A stretch of DNA of 64,000 nt from Actinomycetes bacterium (lineage in GTDB: Bacteria > Bacillota > Sulfobacillia > Sulfobacillales > JAIMBI01). Each line of letters opens with the position of its first letter. The first letter of the stretch is position 1. The stretch spans positions 1-64,000 of the forward strand of contig JAIMBI010000016.1 of NCBI GenBank assembly GCA_023565505.1, read 5' to 3'. Below, one piece after another: positions 48,269-57,003 of this stretch. Below the pieces are notes generated by a model that saw only the letters and a program-made list of their open reading frames with translations, searched no databases and was not told where the DNA came from. The translations under genes and the position numbers were made by a program.

Positions 48269-49135
48269 TCACCCGTCCGCTCCTTTTCCTGCCCTGCCGC
48301 CGGCCTCGCCCATCGCCAGGCATCGCACCCAGGGCACCTGGTCCGCCGCGAGGCGTTCGGCCAGAGCCCGGGCCGCGTCGGGGTCGTCGAACAGGACCAC
48401 GTAGGTCGACCCTGAGCCTGTAAGGGTGGTGCGCCGCCGGGGGGCACCCGCCCGCTCAAGCCGTCGGCGGAAGTCGGCCAAGGCCGGCGCGACCGCCCAT
48501 GCTGCGGCTTCAAGCTGGTTGCCTAACTCCGAGGGTAGCACGCCGCGTCGCAGAGCGTCCACGACCGCGCCGGCCCGGGGCGGGTCGGGACTGCCGATCC
48601 GGTCGTAGGCGGCGTAGACGGCCGCTGTGGACAGAGGCCAGCCCGGATAGGCCAACACCAGCCACCCGCGCGGCAGGGCCGGCAGCGGCTCGAGCCGCTC
48701 GCCGCGCCCGGTGGCGCGGGCCGCCTCCCGCTCCAGCAGCAGGAACGGCACGTCCATCCCCAGCCGGATGGCGGCGGCCCGGAGGGCCTCCCGCCGGTCG
48801 GGATGACGACGCGCCGCCCAGCCCAACACAAAGGCGGCGTCCGCGCTGCCGCCGCCCAGTCCGGCTCCGACGGGAATCCGCTTCCGGACCGACAGGTCCA
48901 CGGGCGGCAGTTCCCCCACGACCTCGCGGACGACGTCGAGCGCACGCCGGCACAAGTTGTCCGGCCCCATCGGGCTGCCGTCCATCGCGAGCCGCTCGAC
49001 CGACGCCGGCGCCAGCCGCACATGGTCCCCGAGCGGGATACGGTGGAGGACGATGTCGACGGGGTGGAAGCCGTCCGCGGCAGGTCCCAGGACATCCAGC
49101 GCCAGGGTGACCTTCGCCCTTGCCCAGCCCACCAC
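48269..49135 (-). CDS. ispE: 4-diphosphocytidyl-2-C-methyl-D-erythritol kinase
   Basis: RAKVTLALDVLGPAADGFHPVDIVLHRI, RIPVGAGLGGGSADAAFVL, TLTGSGSTYVVLF. Confidence 0.88.
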   Translation of the reverse strand: MVGWARAKVTLALDVLGPAADGFHPVDIVLHRIPLGDHVRLAPASVERLAMDGSPMGPDNLCRRALDVVREVVGELPPVDLSVRKRIPVGAGLGGGSADAAFVLGWAARRHPDRREALRAAAIRLGMDVPFLLLEREAARATGRGERLEPLPALPRGWLVLAYPGWPLSTAAVYAAYDRIGSPDPPRAGAVVDALRRGVLPSELGNQLEAAAWAVAPALADFRRRLERAGAPRRRTTLTGSGSTYVVLFDDPDAARALAERLAADQVPWVRCLAMGEAGGRAGKGADG

Positions 49136-49157
49136 GCCGCACCCCTCCCGCGCCCCC

Positions 49158-51794
49158 TCAGCCGGATTCGGAAGCCGGCCGGGCGAGCGGGCCGACGCGG
49201 CCCGCCAACGTCTCCGCGAGGACATCCTGGACCACATCGTACCGTTCGAACAGCACGACGACCAGGGCGTCGGACGGGGCGGTGGCCACGGCGCGGCGGA
49301 CGGCTTCCCCCTCGTCCAGAACCACCTCCACCGCCTCCGTCGGCAACCCGGCCTCCATGAGCGCCCCCGCCAGCAGCGCGGCCACCGCTCCCGGCGCCCG
49401 ACCCCGCCGGTCGCGGTCCTCCCGGACGACCACCCGGTCGGCGAATTGCGCCACCGCCCGCGCCGTTGCCACGAGATCCGCGTCCCGCCGATCGCCCGGC
49501 AGCCCCAGCACCGCCACCGCGGGACGCCGCTTGAGGGCCCGGCAGATCCGCCCCACGGCTTCGACGGCGGGCGCGTTGTGGCCATAGTCGACCAGCACGG
49601 TCAGATCCGGTCCGCGAACCAGCTCCAGGCGCCCGCGGTTGACCCCTTCGCCGCCCGGCGGGAAGCTCGCCAACGCCTGGGCCACCACCCGGGGCGGGCA
49701 CCCGGCGGCCAGGGCCGCCGCCGCGGCCGCCGCAGCGTTGGCCACGTTGACGGTCAGGAGGCCCCCCATGGCCGACCGGAGACTGCGGACGGCGACCAAG
49801 CGGGTGCGCTCCCGCCCCGTTCCCCAGATGAGGGCGCCCCGGTGGACGAACACGGCCCGCCCCCCGGCGTAGAGGTGCTTGGCGATGGCCAGATTGTCCT
49901 CGGCGACGGAGAACAGCACCACCTCCCCTCGCGTCCGGGCGGCCATTCCCAGGACGCGCGGGTCGTCGGCGTTGAGCACGGCGGCGCCCCCGGGGCGCAC
50001 CACCTCGACCACCAGCGCCTTGAGGTACACCAGGTCTTCGAGGGTCTCCACCCCGTCCTGGCCGAGGTGGTCCGGTCCGATGTTGGTCACCACGCCCACG
50101 TCGCAGTCGTCGAACCCGAGGCCCCCCCGGGCGATGCCACCTCGCGCCGTCTCCAACACGGCCGCGTCGACGCCGCGGTCGTCGAGGATCAACCGGGCGC
50201 TCCACGGCCCGGTGAGGTCGCCGGCCGCCACCTGCCGCCCCCCGATCCAGACGCCGTCGGTCGTGGCCATGCCGGTCCGCCAGCCCATGGCCTCGAACAC
50301 CCGCGCGATCATCCGGGTGACCGTGGTCTTCCCGTTCGTTCCGGTGACGGCGACGACCGGGATGCGGCCGGTGCGGCCCGGCGGGAACAGATGCTCCACG
50401 ATGGCGGCTCCGGCGTCCCGGGGAGCCCCTTCGTCCGGATAGAGGTGCATGCGGATACCCGGCGCGGCGTTGACCTCCACCACCGCCCCCCCGGCCTCAC
50501 GAAGCCCGACGTCGAGCCGGGGCGTGACGATGTCCACCCCGGCGACATCCAGGCCGATGGTCCGGGCGGCCCGCACCACGTCCGCCGCCAAGGCGGGTCC
50601 CACCAGGTCGGTGACGTCCCGCGCCGTCGCGCCGGTGGAAAGGTTGGCGGCGGCCCGAAGGCCGACCCGACGCCCCGCCGGCACGACGCTGTCCGGCGTC
50701 AGGCCTTGTTGAGCCAGGTGCAGCAGGGCCGGGGCGTCGAGGGCCACCCGGGTCAGCGGGAACCCGTGTCCCGCCCCCCGCCGGGGATCGGCGTTGAGCT
50801 GGGCCACGAGGTCCCGCACGGTCCGCTGCCCGTCGCCCACCACGCCGGGCGGGATCCGCTCGCTCGCGGCCACCAGTCGGTCGCCGACCACGAGGCAACG
50901 GTAGCTCTTCCCCGGGATCTGCCGCTCCACCAACACCGGGCCGCGGCTCGCCGCCAAGCGGAACGCCGTCCGCATGGCGGCCGGGGTGCCGATGCCCATC
51001 GTCACCCCGTCGCCCTGGTGCCCGCCGGCCGGCTTGACCACCAGCGGCCCGCCCCACCCGGCCAGGACGGCCAGGGCCTGCGCCTCGGTGGTCACCACCG
51101 CTCCTTCGGGCACCGGGATGGCCGCCGCCTCGAGCGCCGCTTTGGTGGCCGCCTTGTCCTGGGCGAGGTCCACCGCCAGGGCGGGCGTCCGTTCGGTCAA
51201 GGTCGCCCGAATCCGGACCTGCTGCGCCCCTTGCCCCAGACGCACCAGGCTGTCGCCGTCGAGGCGGGCCACGGGGATGCCCCGTTCACGGGCGGCCCGG
51301 ACGATCGCCCGCGTGCTCGGCCCCAACCGATACTGGGCCAGCTCGTCGCGGACCACGGCCAACCGCTCGGCCCAGTCCTCCTGCCGGTCGCCCACCAGAT
51401 CCTCCACCGCCGCCACGGCCGCCTCCAAGGCGGCGAGTCCGCCAGGGCGCGTCTCACTCTCGAAGACGATGCGCACCACACGGTCGTCGACCTGGCGGGT
51501 CTTGCCGTACGCCACGTCCTCGCCCGCCAGGGCCAGGAGTTCCAAGGCCACGTGCTCGACCACGTGGCCCAGGTACGTGCCCTCCCGGAGCCGTTCCAGG
51601 AAGCCGCCGGGCCGCCCCCGCGAGCAGTAGTGCTCCGACAGTCCCGGCAGCACGGCGACCAGGCGGTCCACGAACCGGCCCAGCGCGTTCGTCGGCGTGG
51701 CCGCCAGGTCCTCGAGGTCCACGGTGGCCTCCGCGACAGGGTTCAGGCAGTGGATGTTCGGCCCCGCGTAGTACCGGTAGGAGACGATGTTCAC
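49158..51794 (-). CDS. cphA: Cyanophycin synthetase
   Basis: ATP-grasp domain followed by Mur ligase domain (VVAVTGTNGKTTVTRMI, TNIGPDHLGQDGVETLEDLVYLKALV); overlaps cyanophycinase. Confidence 0.93.
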   Translation of the reverse strand: MNIVSYRYYAGPNIHCLNPVAEATVDLEDLAATPTNALGRFVDRLVAVLPGLSEHYCSRGRPGGFLERLREGTYLGHVVEHVALELLALAGEDVAYGKTRQVDDRVVRIVFESETRPGGLAALEAAVAAVEDLVGDRQEDWAERLAVVRDELAQYRLGPSTRAIVRAARERGIPVARLDGDSLVRLGQGAQQVRIRATLTERTPALAVDLAQDKAATKAALEAAAIPVPEGAVVTTEAQALAVLAGWGGPLVVKPAGGHQGDGVTMGIGTPAAMRTAFRLAASRGPVLVERQIPGKSYRCLVVGDRLVAASERIPPGVVGDGQRTVRDLVAQLNADPRRGAGHGFPLTRVALDAPALLHLAQQGLTPDSVVPAGRRVGLRAAANLSTGATARDVTDLVGPALAADVVRAARTIGLDVAGVDIVTPRLDVGLREAGGAVVEVNAAPGIRMHLYPDEGAPRDAGAAIVEHLFPPGRTGRIPVVAVTGTNGKTTVTRMIARVFEAMGWRTGMATTDGVWIGGRQVAAGDLTGPWSARLILDDRGVDAAVLETARGGIARGGLGFDDCDVGVVTNIGPDHLGQDGVETLEDLVYLKALVVEVVRPGGAAVLNADDPRVLGMAARTRGEVVLFSVAEDNLAIAKHLYAGGRAVFVHRGALIWGTGRERTRLVAVRSLRSAMGGLLTVNVANAAAAAAAALAAGCPPRVVAQALASFPPGGEGVNRGRLELVRGPDLTVLVDYGHNAPAVEAVGRICRALKRRPAVAVLGLPGDRRDADLVATARAVAQFADRVVVREDRDRRGRAPGAVAALLAGALMEAGLPTEAVEVVLDEGEAVRRAVATAPSDALVVVLFERYDVVQDVLAETLAGRVGPLARPASESG

Positions 51795-52627
51795 GCCTCG
51801 CCCTCCTTCGTCCCGGGTGCGGCTTCCGGTTCCCGGGGGGTGCGGTTCGCCCACGAATACTCCCACGGCGCGGGCAACACGTGCAGGACCACGTCCGTGA
51901 GGGCCAGGGGCTGGCCGGGCCGGGACTCCGACGCGTTCGTCGCCCGGATCCCGTGGCCGTCGAGCACGGTCACGCAGGCCTGCCCCAACACGCGGAACGT
52001 CCGCCGGGCGAAGTCGACCTCCACCGCCGTGTTCTCGTCGATCCCCACCCCCAGCACGGCCGGATTCTGCGCCAAGGCAGACAACAGCCGCCCGATCCGC
52101 CCGCGCTGGGAGAAGTGTTGGTCGATGACCACCCCAGGCCAGAACCCCATCCCCACCGCGAGGCGCACGGTGTTAAGCGTCGGGGTGTGCGCGGCGTCCC
52201 CTTCGACGATCATCACGTCGGACATCATCGAGGCCCCGGCGCTGGTCCCGGCGATCACCAGGCCCTCCCGGTGACGGGCCCTGAGCCAGGCGTGGAACCG
52301 GGTGCCCCCGAGCGTGCTGGTGATGCGCAGTTGGTCGCCGCCGGTGAAGAACACGGCCGTGACGGCTCCGGCCCGCCGGTCCCAGTCGGCGACCGCCTCC
52401 CAGCGCGAGCGGACGAACAGCGGCTCGACGCGCGCGGCGCCCAGGCGCTCGAACGCGTCGACATAGGTGGCGACGGCACGGGACTCGTCCGCCGACGCGG
52501 TCGGCACCACCCCGACGACCGCCCGGGTGCCTCCCGCCAGGGCGACGAGGCGGCGCAGCACCGCCGCCTCCCCGGCCTTGTCCTCGTGTCCGCCGACGAT
52601 CAGGAGCGGGCCCGTGGTGTCCGGCAT
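51791..52627 (-). CDS. cphB: Cyanophycinase
   Basis: LLIVGGHEDKAGE, VFFTGGDQLRITSTLGGT, IAGTSAGASMMSDVMI. Confidence 0.93.
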   Translation of the reverse strand: MPDTTGPLLIVGGHEDKAGEAAVLRRLVALAGGTRAVVGVVPTASADESRAVATYVDAFERLGAARVEPLFVRSRWEAVADWDRRAGAVTAVFFTGGDQLRITSTLGGTRFHAWLRARHREGLVIAGTSAGASMMSDVMIVEGDAAHTPTLNTVRLAVGMGFWPGVVIDQHFSQRGRIGRLLSALAQNPAVLGVGIDENTAVEVDFARRTFRVLGQACVTVLDGHGIRATNASESRPGQPLALTDVVLHVLPAPWEYSWANRTPREPEAAPGTKEGEA

Positions 52628-52710
52628 GTGTTCGCCCGCCCTCCCGGCCGCCCGCCGGTTCGCGGGCGGTCATGTGTCACGGCGGATAGTGTCGGTCAAT
52701 GGGGGGACGC

Positions 52711-53550
52711 CTATGCGACGGGGCCGCCGGTCTCGGCGCGGCCGGCGCGTCCCCAGAACCGGCCGGCATTGTCCCAGAAGACGCGGCGCACCAGTTCCGG
52801 CGCGCCGAGGGCGGCCGCAACCCGCTCCAACAAGGCGGACACTGGTTCCTCCAGGATGGGCATGTCGCTCCCGAACACGATGCGGTCCGGCCAGCGTTCG
52901 GCCAGGTCCCGGAGCTGGCGGCCGGCCAAGGGCAACCGCGGACTGGGCAGTCCGGCGGTGTCGAGGTAGAGGCCGGGGTGGTCCGCAAGGAGGTCGGCGA
53001 ACAGCTCCACCTGGTCGTACCCCAGGTGCGCCACCTGGACGCGGATGCCCGGAAAGCGCTCGAGCATGCGCACGAACCACCTCCAGCCGGCGTACGGGGT
53101 GCGGTGAGGCTCCCGTCCGGCATGGATGACCACCGCCCGGCCCCGGGCCCGGACCGCCTCGTAGAGGGGATCCAGGCGGGGATCGTCGGGGCGGACACGC
53201 TGGACGTTGGCATGAATCTTGAACCCGGCAAAGTCGTAGCGGTCGAGGGCCCGTTCGACGATCCCGGGGAGGTCGGCGTCGTCGGGATGCACCGTTCCGA
53301 AGAGCACCAGCTCCGGATGCGCGCGGCCAAAGGTCCACAGCCATCGGTTGAGATCTTCGGCCAGGCCGGCCCGATGGGCGTAGACCAGCGCGGCTCCTTC
53401 GACCATCCCCGCCGCCGCCAAGGCTCCGAGGCAGTCCGGCGCGGGACGCCCGGCGTACCACAGGTGCCATCCGGCCGCCGCGAACCAGGCGTCGATGGCG
53501 GCCTTCAGACGGTCGGGAAACACATGTAGGTGCCCGTCCCGGAACACCAC
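52711..53550 (-). CDS. Amidohydrolase-2-like TIM-barrel hydrolase
   Basis: DGHLHVFPDR, GFKIHANVQRVRPDDPRLDPLY, VVIHAGREP, IVFGSDMPILEEP. Confidence 0.85.
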   Translation of the reverse strand: MVFRDGHLHVFPDRLKAAIDAWFAAAGWHLWYAGRPAPDCLGALAAAGMVEGAALVYAHRAGLAEDLNRWLWTFGRAHPELVLFGTVHPDDADLPGIVERALDRYDFAGFKIHANVQRVRPDDPRLDPLYEAVRARGRAVVIHAGREPHRTPYAGWRWFVRMLERFPGIRVQVAHLGYDQVELFADLLADHPGLYLDTAGLPSPRLPLAGRQLRDLAERWPDRIVFGSDMPILEEPVSALLERVAAALGAPELVRRVFWDNAGRFWGRAGRAETGGPVA

Positions 53551-53586
53551 GGCCTGCTCCCTCCCCGGCGCGCGACGCGCCGACCC

Positions 53587-54573
53587 CTAGGCGGACGGCG
53601 TCCCCCCATCGCCCGGCGCGGCCAGGGCGGCCAGAACCGCCTCGGCCTCGGCGGCCATCCGCCGCACGATGACCGCGGCGGGTTCGACCGCGCGGACGAG
53701 GTCGACACCTTCGCCGGCCCACAGCAGGCCCTCCTCGGGATCGCCCGCAGCCTGCGCCTGCTCGAACGCCGGTGCCACGGCCTCCCGCGCGGCCGCCAAG
53801 GCCTCCGGCCGCTCGTGCCACCGGCGCCAGAACGCGTTGGTCACGGCCCGGCCGGTGAAGGGCGCGGGCCAGTTCAACCCGCGCACGATGTCGAAGATGC
53901 GGGTCCGCTCCGTCATGTCGCCGGAGACCTCGACCAGCCGTTGCTTCAGCCGGGGATGAGCCAGGGCTTCGGCACTCGCGTACAAGCGCGTCCCGACGAC
54001 CGCCGCCTGGGCCCCGAGCACCAACGCGGCGGCGAGCGTCCGGCCGTCGGCGATCCCGCCGGCCGCAACGACCGGATGCGGCGCCACGGCGTCGACGACG
54101 GCCGGTACCAGCGGAAGTGTCGCCCGGCGCGCTCCGTGCCCGCCGGCCTCGGTCCCCTGGGCCACCACCACGTCAGCGCCGGCCGCGACTGCCTCCCGGG
54201 CCATGGCCACCGTCTGGACCTGGCAGAACACTAGGGCGCCCCGGGCATGGGCCCGGTCCACGAACGGGGCGGGATCCCCGAACGAGAACATCACGACGGC
54301 CGGACGGTAGGCCAGGGCCAGATCCAACACCTCGGGACGGCGGGCCAAGCTCCAGGTGATGAAGCCCACGCCCCATGGCCGCGTGGTGCGCCGAACCACT
54401 TCGTCCAGCTCGCGCCGCACCCAGTCCAAGTCGCCGTAGCCGGCCCCCACGATCCCCAAGCCCCCGGCTTCGCTCACGGCCGCAGCCAGCCAGCCTCCGG
54501 TCACCCCGCCCATCGGCGCCGCGATCACCGGCAACGTGAGGCCCAGTTGGTCCATCAACGGGGTTCTCCGCAC
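53587..54573 (-). CDS. Nitronate monooxygenase family protein
   Basis: LPVIAAPMGGVTGGWLAAAVSEAGGLGIVGAGY, VVAQGTEAGGHGARRATLPLVPAVVDAV. Confidence 0.9.
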   Translation of the reverse strand: MRRTPLMDQLGLTLPVIAAPMGGVTGGWLAAAVSEAGGLGIVGAGYGDLDWVRRELDEVVRRTTRPWGVGFITWSLARRPEVLDLALAYRPAVVMFSFGDPAPFVDRAHARGALVFCQVQTVAMAREAVAAGADVVVAQGTEAGGHGARRATLPLVPAVVDAVAPHPVVAAGGIADGRTLAAALVLGAQAAVVGTRLYASAEALAHPRLKQRLVEVSGDMTERTRIFDIVRGLNWPAPFTGRAVTNAFWRRWHERPEALAAAREAVAPAFEQAQAAGDPEEGLLWAGEGVDLVRAVEPAAVIVRRMAAEAEAVLAALAAPGDGGTPSA

Positions 54574-55192
54574 GCCCTTCCTCCTTCCTCGACGCTCCGC
54601 CCGCCGGCGCCCGGCCCCGCCCGCTCGGGCGGGTACGCCGGATACTCGACCCGGCCGTCCGGTCGGACTCGGGGGGCGGCCCGTACCGCCCGAGCCGGTG
54701 CGCCTCCCAATGCCCGGGAGTGATGAGATGCCATACGCGGTGCCCCCGTGCCACGAGGGTGTTGCTCACCAACAGGCGATGGCACCGCCAGGGCACCGTC
54801 TCGCTGCAGAAGAACGCCGTCGGCGCCTCTCGCGCCCACTGCAGCAGTTCAGCGATCCCGGCCTCGTACGCCTCCGTCAGGGTGTAGTCGGCGTACCGGC
54901 GGAAGCCGGGGTGGGTCCAGCCGGCGTTGGCGGCCGGGTCCCGGGCGGGCTCGGGGGGTCGGAATCCCCCGAGGCGCGGCACCGCGGCGTAGCGGATGCC
55001 CGCCTCCGCCAACCACGCGCGCATGGCGTCGGCATCGAACTGGGGATGCCGGCGGCTCCTCGGATACGACCGGATGTCGACGGCCACCTGGACGCCCGCC
55101 GCCCGGAGGAGCTCGGTGAACGCGGCGGCGGAGCGGGTCCCGTGGCCCAGTGCAAACAGGGTCAGCGGCGGCGCGTCCTTCGATGCGCTCAC
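54555..55192 (-). pseudogene. DUF488-family protein, apparently frameshifted in a C6 run
   Basis: FALGHGTRSAAAFTELL, VDIRSYPRSRRHPQFD, FFCSETVPWRCHRLLVSNTLVARGHRVWHL; annotated frame runs about 400 nt into the next gene, while a +1 C correction gives VRPDGRVEYPAYPPER and a stop at 54555. Confidence 0.6.
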
Positions 55193-55235
55193 GGCTCCGG
55201 CCTCCCCCGTGCCCGAGACGGGCCCGGCCGCACAA

Positions 55236-55273
55236 ACAATCCCGAAACACCCCGGGACCCGGGCGTTTCGGGA
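55236..55273 (-). terminator. Hairpin downstream of veg
   Basis: TCCCGAAAC ... GTTTCGGGA perfect 9-bp stem, moderately T-rich 3' flank on minus strand. Confidence 0.6.
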
Positions 55274-55301
55274 TCCATCGCCAGCCCCGCCGCGCGGCGT
55301 G

Positions 55302-55553
55302 CTAGCCTGCGGACTCCGGAAGGATCAGTTCGACGGTCTCAGTCAGAATATCGGCATAACTATACGACACCCGACGTTCGGATACATTGCCTTCTTCAAT
55401 ACGGACGACGAAGATGTGAGGATAAGTCTTTTCGAGGATGCCTTCCTTCTCGTCAATCTTCTTGCGGCCTTTGTTGGCTTTCAGGCGGATTTTTTCGCCG
55501 ACGTGCGACTCCAGTTCCCGCTTGATGTCGTCCAGGACGCTCTTGGCCGCCAA
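55302..55553 (-). CDS. veg: Veg family protein
   Basis: LDDIKRELESHVGEKIRLKANKGRKKIDEKEGILEKTYPHIFVV. Confidence 0.95.
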   Translation of the reverse strand: MAAKSVLDDIKRELESHVGEKIRLKANKGRKKIDEKEGILEKTYPHIFVVRIEEGNVSERRVSYSYADILTETVELILPESAG

Positions 55554-55684
55554 TCCCGCTCACATCCTTCCTCAAGATGCAAGAACCGTTCTAAGCGTAT
55601 CACGACGGCCACTCCAGGTCAAGAGCCAACAATTTTACCAACGGCCCCACAGCCGGTCAAGACGTTTTCGGCAAGATCTTTCGG

Positions 55685-56155
55685 TCACTTGGTGAACTTG
55701 TCCGCGACCGTCGATGCCCCGAACGAATACGGCTTGATCCGGGCCCGGTATCCGGACCCGGTGACCATGCCCACGATCTCGCGGATGAGGTCCTTGGTCT
55801 CGCCCTGGTTGCCCACGTCGATGTGGATCTCGATGTCGAGGTCGGGCATGTTCGACGCCTGCAGCAGGTCTGTGAGACGGGCCGCCACGGAGAGGCTCAG
55901 GGAGGTCTCGTACAGCACCTTCTGGCGCAGGCTCCGGATCGCCCGCCGCCGCGAACGGCTGAAGTAGTAGCGTCCGCCCTTGCCGATCCGGTGGATCACC
56001 ACGGCGGTCACGAAATACGTCTCGTGGCGGGTGTGGGAGTCGCTGCCCACGATGAGCTTGTAGGCGGCCTCCGGGTCGTCGCGGATGTAGGCCAGCAGGG
56101 AGGCGAACATCTGCTCGAAGGTCAGTCGGCCTTCCGAGGGGCTTTCGAACCACAT
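55685..56155 (-). CDS. DUF458 / YkuK-like RNase H-fold protein
   Basis: KLIVGSDSHTRHETYFVTAVVIHRIGKGGRYYFSR, IHIDVGNQGETKDLIREIVGMVTGSGY. Confidence 0.88.
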   Translation of the reverse strand: MWFESPSEGRLTFEQMFASLLAYIRDDPEAAYKLIVGSDSHTRHETYFVTAVVIHRIGKGGRYYFSRSRRRAIRSLRQKVLYETSLSLSVAARLTDLLQASNMPDLDIEIHIDVGNQGETKDLIREIVGMVTGSGYRARIKPYSFGASTVADKFTK

Positions 56156-57003
56156 GCCTCGTCCCGTCCTTTCTCGGCCCACGCGGCCGCGACCCGTCGC
56201 CATTCCTCCGCGCGGAGGGTCTCAGCCCGTCGGTCGGGATCCACGCCGGCCCCCCGGAGGGTCTCGTCCCACCACGCCGCGCCCGGACCCAGTCCGGCCA
56301 GGGCCTGGCGCAGCGTCTTGCGGCGATGGGCGAAACCTGCCCGTACCACGGCGGCGAGTCCCGGCGGCAACTCCCGGGCGGTCCGCCGCACCTCCACCAC
56401 GGTTGACGTGACCGTCGGCACCGGGTAGAATGCGCGCGGTGCCACGTCGAAGGCGCGCCGTACCTCGGCCACGGCATGCAGCAGGACCGACGGGGCGCCG
56501 CAACCGGACTCGCCGGGCCGGGCCAGAAGCCGGCGGGCCGCCTCGCGCTGCACCATGAGCACCGCTTGCTCCCACGGCAGGGCAGGCTCCTCCCACAACC
56601 GCGCGACAAGTGCTCCGGCAATATAGTACGGCAGGTTGCCGACAATTTTCAGCGGGCCGGGACCCAGCGTGTCGGATACCGCTTGGTGCCACGAAATCCG
56701 CAGCGCGTCGGCCTCGAGGACCACCAGCGGCCGTCCGGCCCAGCGCTCGCGGAGGGCTTGGGCGAACCCCCGATCGATCTCGATGGCGAGCACGCTCGCC
56801 CCGGCGCCGAGCAGGCCGCCCGTCAACGCCCCCGGCCCCGGTCCAATCTCAAGACAGCGCACGCCCGGACCCGCCCCCACGAGCGCCACGATGCGCGCCA
56901 CGACCCCCGGGTCGGTGAGGAAGTGCTGCCCGAACCGCTTCTGCGGCGCCAAACCCCGTGCGGTGAAGAACGCCTTCAGCGCCCGGCGGTCGGTGACGTC
57001 CAT
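56122..57003 (-). CDS. ksgA: 16S rRNA (adenine1518/1519-N6)-dimethyltransferase
   Basis: KRFGQHFLTDPGVVARIV, LEIGPGPGALTGGLL, GNLPYYIAGALVARL. Confidence 0.93.
   Translation of the reverse strand: MDVTDRRALKAFFTARGLAPQKRFGQHFLTDPGVVARIVALVGAGPGVRCLEIGPGPGALTGGLLGAGASVLAIEIDRGFAQALRERWAGRPLVVLEADALRISWHQAVSDTLGPGPLKIVGNLPYYIAGALVARLWEEPALPWEQAVLMVQREAARRLLARPGESGCGAPSVLLHAVAEVRRAFDVAPRAFYPVPTVTSTVVEVRRTARELPPGLAAVVRAGFAHRRKTLRQALAGLGPGAAWWDETLRGAGVDPDRRAETLRAEEWRRVAAAWAEKGRDEACGSKAPRKAD

Noticed and set aside
54173-54554. C-terminal part of the annotated DUF488 ORF overlapping nitronate monooxygenase
   Set aside because: Not protein-like in this frame and best explained by a homopolymer indel.
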